Source: Candidatus Calescibacterium sp.
GTDB lineage: Bacteria; Calescibacteriota; Calescibacteriia; Calescibacteriales; Calescibacteriaceae
Length of the DNA: 12,000 nucleotides
Direction of reading: 5' to 3'
Assembly: GCA_025060505.1 (NCBI GenBank)
Contig: JANXBU010000026.1
Coordinates: 1-12,000, forward strand
The notes under the pieces are model-generated. The model saw nothing but the letters and a program-made list of their open reading frames with translations, searched no databases and was not told the DNA's origin. Shown in pieces: positions 1 to 7,360 of this stretch; position 1 is the first letter of the stretch; every line of letters starts with the position of its first letter. A program made the translations under genes and the position numbers.

Positions 1-300
1 ATGTTATGGTTATGTAAGTAGGTTATAGGGGTGTGTGGGTGTGTTGGAGGATATTGAACCCTTTATTGGACACAGCACATCAAAACTGAAAGAAACACGG
101 TCGCAGAACTCACCGAATTTTTCCATCTACCTTCCCCAATATCTATTATCTCTTTTTATCCTAGGAGACAATCTCACATAAAATTTTAACCCATGCAGAC
201 ATCCGGGGATTTTTTCTTTCCGAACATATCCAAACAGAATCCTTTAAATATTATAATCCGTTTAGATTGTTTTCTGAACAACTCAAACTAATTTTTTCGT
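1..300. other. Non-coding region upstream of the HerA-like gene
   Basis: No convincing gene is visible in these 300 bases. The left part has a G/T-rich stretch (about 28-50) with G runs at 28-31, 37-39, 45-46 and 49-50, which could at most form a weak two-layer quadruplex. A 38-codon minus-strand frame (126-10) starts with ATG after a GGAAGG-like sequence, but its composition is not gene-like and I do not call it. The right part (about 240-300) becomes very AT-rich and holds the putative promoter of the HerA-like gene. Confidence 0.6.
252..257 (+). promoter_or_regulatory. Possible -10 box TATAAT for the HerA-like gene
   Basis: A perfect TATAAT lies 43 bp before the ATG at 301 and would give a leader of roughly 35-40 nt. 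No good TTGACA-like -35 is seen at the usual distance (about 229-234). An alternative is TAATTT at 289-294, only 6 bp before the ATG, which would give a leaderless transcript. The region is AT-rich, so either match could be chance. Confidence 0.3.
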
Positions 301-2106
301 ATGGAAGGTAAGGCAGAACAACAAATAGGAGTAATACTTGGGAGCAGACCAGCAACACCAGTTGATTTTTATATAGCAGTTGATAGAGACAAAACTGTAC
401 AGCTTGATGACGCAGTTTTTACACGAGCAGAGCTGAATATAAACGGAAAAGAAACACCGGTATTATTTTACGGAATAGTACAATCTGTTGAAAGAAGTTA
501 TGAAGGACTTGAATTTGACACAGACATGTACTATTTGAACTCAGTACCAGTTGAAGAAAGATTCATAGCCTATGTAAGAGTAACAATGATAGAGCCAGAG
601 TATCTAACTCCACCGCGCCCTGGTTCCCCTGTTTTCTTAGCGAAAGGAGAAAAATTTCAAAAAACTATCGGAGCAGAAAAGATGTCAAGAAAAATTCCAG
701 CTGGTCTCTCTCTGACAACAGATGAAAAAATATACATAGACCTTGATTTTATCGATGGCAAAAAAGGAGCTCACGTAAATATATCTGGTATATCTGGAAT
801 AGCAACAAAAACGAGCTACGGAATATTTCTACTGCATGAGATCATGAGATACAGCGAGAAAGAAAAACAACCATACACAGGAATAGTGTTCAATGTCAAA
901 GGTGAAGACCTACTTTTTATGGATGAACCAAACAAAAAAATATACAAATCGGAATTAAACAATCAATACATAGAAGAATGGAGAAAATTTTCAGAAGAAG
1001 TTTATAAAGAATTCATTGAAAAAAGACAGGGATTGACGAAACTAAAAGTAAAGTTTTTCGCTCCGCCAAAAAAAACATCAAACAACATCGTAGCAGATGT
1101 GAATCAAAGAGAGATAACCAAAACTTCTGTTTTCGGCTGGACGGCTTGGAGCTTTGGAAAGCTTGGAATAATAAAATACGCTATATCTGAAGATGACTCC
1201 GAAAATGTAAAGGCGCTTATAGAAGATATCGAGGAGATTCTCAAAATTCTCGCAGATTACACAGCAGATAAAATGAACGACAGAAAAGGTATTGTAAACC
1301 CCTTTGACTCTAACAATAAAATAGAAAAATACGAAGACATAAAAAAGTTTGTAGAGAATCTATTTAGTGAAAAGCCACCTTATATTGAAGCGATAAAGAA
1401 TAGAGTAAAAGACATAAGAGATAAATATTCAACTTCAACAAAAAAAGCCTGTTTCAACAGAATACATAGAATCAGCAAAATAGCAAACTTCATTGGTCCG
1501 GAATTTTCAGGTGATAGTGGCGCAAACAAAATAGTGAATTTAGGAGATTTGAAAATGGAAAACGGCGTGATAAACGTCTTCCACATCGGTTCACTTGATG
1601 AGATATCCCAGAGAATAGTTGTCGGTTCAATTCTTTCTGAGATATTTGAACAACAGAGCAGAGAAGGAGGTGGTTCAAGAAAAGCCATAATATTTCTTGA
1701 TGAGCTTTCAAAGTATGCTCCACGAGAAGGGCACTCTCCTATAAAAGAGATTCTTGAAGACATAGCAGAAAGAGGTAGAAGCCTGGGAGTCATTCTGATC
1801 GGAGCTCAGCAGAGCGCAAGAACTGTAAGCAGAAAAATAATAATGAACTCAGCAGTGAAAATAGTCGGAAGAATGAGTTCAGAGGAGATAGAAAGCACAG
1901 AATACGGTTTTCTTACAAGAGAACTGAAAATGAGACTTCTTGTAGCTCAGCCCGGCAGGTTGGTCATAAATCAACCCGGAGTATACACACCAATTATGGT
2001 TAAATTTCCATTCCCATTCTGGGCAACAAGAAAAGAAGAAGCCTACGAAGATAAAGAAGAAAAGGAGAACGAAATCAGAGAAATGCTAAACTCAACATAC
2101 GGCTGA
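301..2106 (+). CDS. HerA-like (DUF87-type) P-loop ATPase with N-terminal HAS-barrel-like domain
   Basis: This is a 601-residue ATPase of the HerA/FtsK superfamily. Such proteins form hexameric rings that move on DNA, and archaeal HerA works with the NurA nuclease in end resection. The role of bacterial members is mostly unproven. The first ~100 residues (GVILGSRPATP at 10-20) look like a HAS beta-barrel. The P-loop region is ISGISGIATKTS (161-172). It has the right position and Lys-Thr end but lacks the glycine normally just before the lysine. Walker B is KAIIFLDELSKYAP (461-474, D467/E468). It is followed by a conserved GAQQSARTVSRK segment (501-512) with candidate arginine fingers. A charged linker (about 215-400) separates the two motifs. 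ATG 301 is the only reasonable start, because an in-frame TAA sits at 289-291. No Shine-Dalgarno is present. It is the only + strand gene and no NurA-like partner is adjacent. Superfamily assignment is sound; DNA repair or translocation is inference. Confidence 0.85.
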   Translation: MEGKAEQQIGVILGSRPATPVDFYIAVDRDKTVQLDDAVFTRAELNINGKETPVLFYGIVQSVERSYEGLEFDTDMYYLNSVPVEERFIAYVRVTMIEPEYLTPPRPGSPVFLAKGEKFQKTIGAEKMSRKIPAGLSLTTDEKIYIDLDFIDGKKGAHVNISGISGIATKTSYGIFLLHEIMRYSEKEKQPYTGIVFNVKGEDLLFMDEPNKKIYKSELNNQYIEEWRKFSEEVYKEFIEKRQGLTKLKVKFFAPPKKTSNNIVADVNQREITKTSVFGWTAWSFGKLGIIKYAISEDDSENVKALIEDIEEILKILADYTADKMNDRKGIVNPFDSNNKIEKYEDIKKFVENLFSEKPPYIEAIKNRVKDIRDKYSTSTKKACFNRIHRISKIANFIGPEFSGDSGANKIVNLGDLKMENGVINVFHIGSLDEISQRIVVGSILSEIFEQQSREGGGSRKAIIFLDELSKYAPREGHSPIKEILEDIAERGRSLGVILIGAQQSARTVSRKIIMNSAVKIVGRMSSEEIESTEYGFLTRELKMRLLVAQPGRLVINQPGVYTPIMVKFPFPFWATRKEEAYEDKEEKENEIREMLNSTYG

Positions 2107-2129
2107 AATCTACGAAAACCTTCCAACAT

Positions 2130-2158
2130 GAAAACTAAAAAGCACGAAAACTAAAAAG
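2130..2158. repeat. 13-bp direct repeat between convergent genes
   Basis: GAAAACTAAAAAG occurs at 2130-2142 and again at 2146-2158, separated by CAC, in the 85-bp gap between the convergent HerA-like and folP stop codons. The gap is A-rich on the + strand and T-rich on the folP strand. I see no hairpin typical of a rho-independent terminator for either gene. The repeat may simply be a slippage product. Confidence 0.6.
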
Positions 2159-2191
2159 AAATAAATGAAAAAAAATAAGAAACAAATTGGA

Positions 2192-3097
2192 CTAAAATCT
2201 CTCCGATAGAATAGCTTTTGAAACCAAAAGTGCTCTCAGATTTTCTTTAACATCATGAACCCTGAATATCCGAACACCCTTCTGCAAGGCAAAAACATTT
2301 ACTGCAATGGTTCCCTCCAACCTTTCTACCGGTGGCACAGGATTTTGCGGTGATACTGAGTATCCTATGAAAGATTTCCTTGAAGCTCCAAGAAGAACAG
2401 GATATCCCATCTTTACAAACTCATCTATACGTTTTATCAGAACGAGATTCTGATGCGGTTTCTTACCAAAACCGATTCCCGGATCAATTATTACTTTTAC
2501 TCCTCTTTCCTCCGCCAGTTTCACCGAGTGAGCAAGATAACTCTTTATAGTTGGTATAAGGTCATCATCATTCTGAATTACATTTTCTTGCATTATCTTT
2601 GGTTTTGCAGTTGTATGCATTACAACAGCCGGAGCACCGTATCTCACACACACATCAACAACAGCTTGATCAAATCTGAAACCTGAGATGTCGTTAAGCA
2701 TATCAGCTCCAAGGTCAAAAGCAAACTGAGCAACCTCAGCTCTGTATGTATCCACAGATATAGTAACTTTCGGAAAAATCTCTCTCAACTTCTTTATTAT
2801 TTTTATTCTCTCTTTTTCCTCCTCTGGAGAGATCTCAGAAGCCCCAGGACGGCTGGACTGTCCGCCCACATCTATAATATCAGCTCCGTCAAGAACCATT
2901 TTTTCCGCAACCTTCAAAGCCTCATTATAATCAGAGTACCCTACATAAAAGGAGTCCGGAGAAACATTCAGTATACCCATGATATAGATGTTCTCTTTCA
3001 GATCAAGTGTTGCTCCCGAGACCGGTGTAGTTATTAGAAATCTGTTTCCCTCAAATTTAAACTCCGGCAATACCAGATTCAAAGGAAGATTTAGCAT
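2192..3097 (-). CDS. folP: Dihydropteroate synthase
   Basis: It condenses p-aminobenzoate with 6-hydroxymethyl-7,8-dihydropterin diphosphate to give dihydropteroate in cytosolic folate synthesis. The 301 residues form a complete TIM-barrel family member. Visible motifs are MGILNVSPDSF (40-50, N44), DVGGQSSRPGA (76-86), ISVDTYR (113-119, D116), MLNDISGF (133-140, N135), IDPGIGFG (204-211, D205), LGASRKSFIG (236-245, K241) and FRVHDV (278-283, R279/H281). The pABA/sulfonamide loop reads QSSRPG rather than the usual ESTRPG, and the MHMQG-type loop is MHTTAKPKIMQ (160-170). About 38 residues precede the first motif, more than in E. coli. An in-frame TGA lies eight codons upstream, so ATG 3097 is the first start; it has no Shine-Dalgarno. 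The gene begins 37 nt after ftsH, and ftsH-folP is a gene order known in many bacteria. It is very probably co-transcribed with ftsH. Confidence 0.95.
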   Translation of the reverse strand: MLNLPLNLVLPEFKFEGNRFLITTPVSGATLDLKENIYIMGILNVSPDSFYVGYSDYNEALKVAEKMVLDGADIIDVGGQSSRPGASEISPEEEKERIKIIKKLREIFPKVTISVDTYRAEVAQFAFDLGADMLNDISGFRFDQAVVDVCVRYGAPAVVMHTTAKPKIMQENVIQNDDDLIPTIKSYLAHSVKLAEERGVKVIIDPGIGFGKKPHQNLVLIKRIDEFVKMGYPVLLGASRKSFIGYSVSPQNPVPPVERLEGTIAVNVFALQKGVRIFRVHDVKENLRALLVSKAILSERF

Positions 3098-3134
3098 AAA
3101 GTTTAGCGATGAAAGTATTCATGTAGCTTTCATT

Positions 3135-4910
3135 TCAAGATACACCAATGATCTCTTCTATTTCTTCCTTAACAAGCGTTTCTTTTTCAATCAATCTCTG
3201 TGCAAGTTTGTGAAGTTTATCTATATTTTCAAGAATTATAGATTTCGCTCTGTTGTAACACGATGATATTATGTTTATGACCTCCTGATCAAGTTTTCTT
3301 GCGGTTTCTTCTGACATCTGTTCTCTTCTTGTAAGCTCTCTTCCAACGAATATATATTCTTCATTGACCTTAAACGAAATCGGTCCAAGAGAAGACATTC
3401 CCCATTCATAGGTCATTTTCTTTGCCACCTCTGTAGCCTTTTCAATATCGTCTGCCGCACCAGTGGAAAGAGAGTTGAATACTATTTCTTCCGAAGCCCT
3501 TCCGCCAAGCAATACAACCATTTTGTTCAAAAGGTAGTCTTTTTCCATAATATATTTGTCTTCTTCTGGTATCTGCATTGTGACTCCAAGTGCTCTACCT
3601 CTTGGTATTATTGAAACTTTCTCAACCTGATCTGTACCAATGATTTTCGCAACCAGCGTATGTCCTGCTTCATGGTATGCTATTCTTTTTTTCTGATCAT
3701 CAGTTATGTATAATCCTTTTCTCTCAACTCCCATGATGAGCTTATCCCTTGCTCTCATAATTAGATCCTGATCAATCTTTTCCTTCTTTTGTCTTATTGC
3801 CATTATAGCGGCTTCATTTATTATGTTTTCTATATCTGCTCCAGAAAAACCCGGAATAGATTTTGCAATTCTCTCAACATCTATTGATGGATCAGCTTTA
3901 ACTCTTTTTAGGTGAACTTTGAGTATTTCAATTCTTCCTTTCAGGTCTGGTAGTGGGAAGTAGACCTTCCTATCAAATCTTCCGGGCCTCAGAAGCGCGG
4001 GATCAAGAATATCTGGTCTGTTTGTTGCAGCAACTACAACAATTGGTTCCCCCCTTGATTCTATTCCATCAAGCTCAACAAGGAGCTGATTCAGAGTTTG
4101 CTCTCTTTCATCGTGTCCGCCGCCTATACCTGCACCACGAGTTCTTCCAACTGCGTCTATTTCGTCTATGAATATTATACACGGAGCTTGCTTCCGCGCT
4201 CTATCAAACAGATCTCTTATTCTTGAAGAACCAACTCCAACAAAAAGCTCAATAAAAGACGAGCCAACTTCATAAAAGAAAGGAACATTGGCTTCATTCG
4301 CTATAGCCCTTGCAAGCAGAGTCTTACCAGAACCGGGCGGACCTATAAATATAACTCCCTTCGGTGGTCTTATTCCAAACCCCTTGAACTTATCCGGATT
4401 TGAAAGATACTCTATTATATCTTTGACCTCCTCTTTAACTTCATCAAGTCCTGCAACATCGTCAAATGTAACCTTGTTTTCTTTCTTCGGAACAAATAGC
4501 TTGGCCTTTGACCTCGTGAAAGTTATAGCTCTCGCATTACCTCTTTCTATACCCCTTATCAGACTGAAAAACAGAAATATAATGATCAGAGTCGGAACCC
4601 AAGCTATGATTATATCTCTGAGAAAACTTGATTTTTCCTCAGGAATTACACTGACAGAAACTCCTTTTTCAGACATAGTTTTGATAAGGTCAAACTCTAC
4701 AATACCAGATGTTCTAAAATACTCTCCGCTCTTGAACTTACCTTCTATTCGTTCACCCTTTATTACAACCTCCTGAATATCGTCTATCTGTTTTATAAAA
4801 TCACTGAAAGGTATAGATTTGTATTGCGATGCACCTTGAATATCTAATGTGATCTTGTAAATCAGAAGAGCTACCGCAAAAACAATAACCCATATAATAA
4901 CATATTTCAT
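3135..4910 (-). CDS. ftsH: ATP-dependent zinc metalloprotease FtsH
   Basis: This is the membrane-anchored AAA+ protease that extracts and degrades misfolded membrane proteins and short-lived regulators. Its 591 residues are somewhat fewer than the ~644 of E. coli, mainly because the C-terminal tail is short. Order of parts: membrane segment 1 (about 4-20), small outer domain (about 25-98), membrane segment 2 (about 100-119), then the AAA domain. This carries Walker A GPPGSGKT (190-197), pore loop FVGVG (223-227), Walker B IIFIDEID (245-252) and arginine fingers in GRFDR (R311, R314). The protease domain has HEAGH (413-417, zinc ligands H413/H417, catalytic E414) and the likely third zinc ligand D488 in STGAADD. 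All catalytic residues are present. A TAA lies six bases upstream in frame, so ATG 4910 is fixed as the first start; no Shine-Dalgarno is visible. It lies 57 nt after comF and 37 nt before folP. Confidence 0.97.
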   Translation of the reverse strand: MKYVIIWVIVFAVALLIYKITLDIQGASQYKSIPFSDFIKQIDDIQEVVIKGERIEGKFKSGEYFRTSGIVEFDLIKTMSEKGVSVSVIPEEKSSFLRDIIIAWVPTLIIIFLFFSLIRGIERGNARAITFTRSKAKLFVPKKENKVTFDDVAGLDEVKEEVKDIIEYLSNPDKFKGFGIRPPKGVIFIGPPGSGKTLLARAIANEANVPFFYEVGSSFIELFVGVGSSRIRDLFDRARKQAPCIIFIDEIDAVGRTRGAGIGGGHDEREQTLNQLLVELDGIESRGEPIVVVAATNRPDILDPALLRPGRFDRKVYFPLPDLKGRIEILKVHLKRVKADPSIDVERIAKSIPGFSGADIENIINEAAIMAIRQKKEKIDQDLIMRARDKLIMGVERKGLYITDDQKKRIAYHEAGHTLVAKIIGTDQVEKVSIIPRGRALGVTMQIPEEDKYIMEKDYLLNKMVVLLGGRASEEIVFNSLSTGAADDIEKATEVAKKMTYEWGMSSLGPISFKVNEEYIFVGRELTRREQMSEETARKLDQEVINIISSCYNRAKSIILENIDKLHKLAQRLIEKETLVKEEIEEIIGVS

Positions 4911-4967
4911 TGCTTATAGTCTTTTTATGTTAATGTAAATAAAATGTGATTTTTTTATTTCAGTTTT

Positions 4968-5702
4968 TTATAGATAAGATGGAGCTCTTGCGAGTGTAAA
5001 ACACCAGACACAGTCAAAATGTTCCCTGAGAACACGCGTGCACTCAGATAAAGTGCTACACGTTGTTGCAACATCATCAACAAGCAAAACTGATTTGTGT
5101 TTATAAATTAATGCAGATTTTTTCAAAGAAAACGCTCCTTTGGGATTTTCTATTCTTTCCTCACGAGTCAAATCAAGCTGAGATGGCTTTATCTGACGCT
5201 TCAGGAGAAGATTTACGGTCTTCCTACGAAATATATCCGAGATCAACTTTGCAATGAAATAACTTGTGTTATAACCCCTATTTACAAACTTTTTAGTATC
5301 AGACGGAACTGGTACAACAATATCAAAATCAACTGAACTCAATTTACTCCTTATTTTATCCTTAAAATCATTTATCACAAAAAATTTACCCTTGAACTTG
5401 AATTCCTGAATCAACTTCTGACCAAAATCCTCGTAAAGAAACAGACTGAAAAGCTTATCAAAATTCATCTTCGTTTCTGAACAATCTACACAAAAACCAT
5501 CGTAAGGAAGAGAACATTTTTCACAGATTTTTCTATCTGAAATCTCATCAATGAAGATTATTTTACTGTAACACAAAGAGCAAACAGAACTTCTGCTCTG
5601 GTCAAATATCAAAGAATCACACAAAATACAGACCTTCGGAGAAAACAAAGATAAAATTGACTCGCGAATGTATCTGAGGATCACAGATGCTGAACGAATC
5701 AC
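4968..5702 (-). CDS. comF: ComF-family phosphoribosyltransferase-like protein (competence protein F)
   Basis: ComF proteins combine a zinc-ribbon part with a type I phosphoribosyltransferase fold. They are needed for DNA uptake in Haemophilus and Bacillus, where the biochemical role is not settled. The 244 residues show four CxxC pairs (25/28, 41/44, 60/63, 71/74), enough for two zinc sites. Then follow PVPSDTKKFVNRGYN (131-145) and the PRPP-binding loop LLVDDVATTCST (206-217). In that loop a cysteine sits where a glycine is usual (TTG). The start is inferred as GTG 5702: an in-frame TAG lies upstream, no ATG lies between, and the residues before the first CxxC fit family length. There is no Shine-Dalgarno. 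A TATACT hexamer ends 7 bp before the GTG. The gap to the KaiC-like gene is 64 bp. Family assignment is firm; a role in competence here is inference, since no other competence gene is in view. Confidence 0.88.
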   Translation of the reverse strand: MIRSASVILRYIRESILSLFSPKVCILCDSLIFDQSRSSVCSLCYSKIIFIDEISDRKICEKCSLPYDGFCVDCSETKMNFDKLFSLFLYEDFGQKLIQEFKFKGKFFVINDFKDKIRSKLSSVDFDIVVPVPSDTKKFVNRGYNTSYFIAKLISDIFRRKTVNLLLKRQIKPSQLDLTREERIENPKGAFSLKKSALIYKHKSVLLVDDVATTCSTLSECTRVLREHFDCVWCFTLARAPSYL

Positions 5703-5709
5703 TATGATA

Positions 5710-5715
5710 AGTATA
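5710..5715 (-). promoter_or_regulatory. Possible -10 box TATACT close to the comF start
   Basis: On the minus strand TATACT is followed by seven bases and then the GTG start codon. A -10 box in this place would start transcription at or next to the GTG and give a leaderless mRNA. No good -35 hexamer is seen 16-18 bp further upstream. The match could be chance in AT-rich DNA. Confidence 0.3.
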
Positions 5716-5766
5716 ATCCTATAAAACTAAGATATTTGTTATAGCTAAATTCCAGACATTCAGAGC

Positions 5767-6459
5767 TCAAGATAAAATTAAATTCAGACCTTTTTCGGAT
5801 ATTTCAAAGGGATATTTACTTGGTTTGAAATTCGCTCCTTTCATTTTTACCAGAAACAAAATTCTTCTTAAATTGTCTGTTTTATCATCAATATAGAGCT
5901 TTATCAATCCATCTGAAAGATGTTCAACATTTCTATCTTCCTGATTCATTATAACCAATGATGAGCAATTGAGTGAATACAAAATTCTTTTGATGTTAAG
6001 GAATATTGTTCTTGGAGAAACAGGTTTTGAAAGACATAGGGAATTGAAGCTATCTATGACAACTCTTTTTGCGGAAGTTTCTTTTATTGCTCTTATCAGA
6101 ACCTCTGAGAGTTCATTTATATCGCCAAGATCTTGAATAACATAATTTCCAGATGCTTTACCGAAAATAGAAGAGAAGCTATCTATTACTGTAATTGGTT
6201 CCTTTACTGTAATTGGTTCCCTAGTATCCCAGTTAAACTGATTTAATGTTCCAAGAATTCTTGATGGAGATTCATCTGTTGTTAAAAATATTCCCGGTTC
6301 ATTGCTTGCAAGACCCTCAATCAGAAATTGTAGCCCGAAAATAGTTTTTCCAGTTCCGGGGCCGCCTTCGAGAACCAAAATGCTTTTTTCTGGAATTCCT
6401 CCTCCAAGAATTTGATCCAATCCCGCGATTCCGCTTTTTATCTTTTTTATCTGATTCAT
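5767..6459 (-). CDS. KaiC/RAD55-type RecA-superfamily ATPase, single domain
   Basis: This 230-residue protein is a single RecA-fold ATPase of the KaiC/RAD55 group, common in archaea and many thermophilic bacteria, mostly of unknown function and often thought to be regulatory. It opens with the typical [15 protein letters not shown] (9-23), then Walker A GGPGTGKT (32-39), a DE pair at 62-63 where KaiC proteins have catalytic acidic residues, and Walker B RVVIDSF (132-138, D136). The end, [11 protein letters not shown] (218-228), matches the family close. KaiC itself has two such domains, so this is not a clock KaiC. Its ATG overlaps the sucD stop in an ATGA arrangement (6456-6459), which suggests translational coupling; no Shine-Dalgarno of its own is seen. 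Residues 81-91 hold a short internal duplication ([11 protein letters not shown]). Family is clear; function is unknown. Confidence 0.88.
   Translation of the reverse strand: MNQIKKIKSGIAGLDQILGGGIPEKSILVLEGGPGTGKTIFGLQFLIEGLASNEPGIFLTTDESPSRILGTLNQFNWDTREPITVKEPITVIDSFSSIFGKASGNYVIQDLGDINELSEVLIRAIKETSAKRVVIDSFNSLCLSKPVSPRTIFLNIKRILYSLNCSSLVIMNQEDRNVEHLSDGLIKLYIDDKTDNLRRILFLVKMKGANFKPSKYPFEISEKGLNLILS
6186..6221. repeat. In-frame 18-bp tandem duplication inside the KaiC-like gene
   Basis: The 18-mer at 6186-6203 is followed directly by a copy at 6204-6221 that differs only in its last base (17 of 18 identical). The length is a multiple of three, so the frame is kept and the protein reads EPITVK then EPITVI (residues 81-92). 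It lies between the Walker A and Walker B motifs. It looks like a recent slippage event. Confidence 0.85.
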
Positions 6460-7343
6460 AGTGAGATTTGACGTCTATCAGCTAATTCCTTAACCTTTAT
6501 TCCTATTTCAGATGGGCTTTCCGCTATTGTTGCACCGGCATCAGATAGAGCTTTGACCTTATCATCCCATCTTCCAGAACTTCCCATTATTATCGCTCCA
6601 GCGTGTCCCATTCTCTTACCAGCTGGAGCTGTTCTTCCAGCAACAAAAGCAACAACAGGTTTTGTCATCTTTTTTATGAATTCAGCAGCTTCTTGTTCAG
6701 CTGTTCCTCCAATCTCACCTATAAGAACAACCATTTTGGTTTCTGGATCTTTTTCGAACATATCAAGAACCTCGACAAAAGTTGTGCCAACAACCGGGTC
6801 ACCACCTATTCCAACACAGGTTGATTGACCAATACCGAGTCTTGTCATTTGCCAAACTGCCTCATAAGTTAAAGTTCCGCTTCTTGAAACAACTCCAACA
6901 GAACCTCTTTTAAATATATACCCGGGCATGATCCCGATTCTGCAAGCTTCCGGAGTAATAACACCAGGACAGTTTGGTCCAATTATAATAGAGCCCTTAC
7001 TTTTTGCATACTCCTTCGCTTTGATAAAATCAATTGTTGGAATTCCTTCTGTTATAACGACTATGAGTTTTATACCAGAATCGGCTGCCTCAATTATTGA
7101 ATCTGGAGCAAACTTTGCAGGTACAAAAATACATGTTGCATCTATTTTACCAAACTCCCGAACAACATCCTCACAGGAATCAAAAACAGGAATTCCATCT
7201 ACATTCTGTCCAGCCTTACCTGGTGTAATACCTGCAACTACTTTTGTTCCATATTCTTTTGATAGCTTCGCGTGAAATGAGCCGTTTCTTCCAGTTATCC
7301 CCTGAATTATAACCTTTGTGTCTTTACCAACAAGAATTGCCAT
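6456..7343 (-). CDS. sucD: Succinyl-CoA synthetase, alpha subunit (succinate-CoA ligase)
   Basis: The alpha subunit of succinyl-CoA synthetase binds CoA and carries the histidine that is transiently phosphorylated while succinyl-CoA and succinate interconvert with ATP or GTP synthesis. The 295 residues match the family length. The CoA-binding Rossmann part has [11 protein letters not shown] (14-24). [11 protein letters not shown] is at 121-131, [10 protein letters not shown] at 153-162, and the acidic residue that interacts with the active histidine is probably E210 in LIGEIGG. The phospho-histidine is H247 in [10 protein letters not shown] (243-252). ATG 7343 is supported by a strong Shine-Dalgarno AAGGAGGTG with a 7-nt spacer. 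The gene follows sucC by 17 nt and overlaps the KaiC-like gene by four bases. It forms a heteromeric enzyme with the sucC product. Confidence 0.97.
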   Translation of the reverse strand: MAILVGKDTKVIIQGITGRNGSFHAKLSKEYGTKVVAGITPGKAGQNVDGIPVFDSCEDVVREFGKIDATCIFVPAKFAPDSIIEAADSGIKLIVVITEGIPTIDFIKAKEYAKSKGSIIIGPNCPGVITPEACRIGIMPGYIFKRGSVGVVSRSGTLTYEAVWQMTRLGIGQSTCVGIGGDPVVGTTFVEVLDMFEKDPETKMVVLIGEIGGTAEQEAAEFIKKMTKPVVAFVAGRTAPAGKRMGHAGAIIMGSSGRWDDKVKALSDAGATIAESPSEIGIKVKELADRRQISL

Positions 7344-7350
7344 AATTTTG

Positions 7351-7359
7351 CACCTCCTT
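7351..7359 (-). promoter_or_regulatory. Strong Shine-Dalgarno site of sucD
   Basis: AAGGAGGTG on the minus strand, seven bases before the sucD ATG, lies in the sucC-sucD gap. It is the only clear Shine-Dalgarno at correct spacing in the window. It shows that the organism uses anti-SD pairing for internal operon genes, and it supports a bacterial identity. Confidence 0.85.
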
Positions 7360-7360
7360 C

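Noticed and set aside
10-126. A 38-codon minus-strand frame with a GGAAGG sequence before its ATG
   Set aside because: It is short, translates a low-complexity G/T-rich region at its end, shows no motif, and the spacing of the purine run to the ATG is tight.
201-215. ATCC-GG-GGAT followed by a T run, as a terminator
   Set aside because: The stem is only four base pairs with a two-base loop, too small for a rho-independent terminator.
243-257. TTTAAATA as an archaeal TATA box, implying an archaeal genome
   Set aside because: The window has FtsH, the ftsH-folP order and a bacterial-type ComF, so a bacterium is far more likely; the match is expected in AT-rich DNA.
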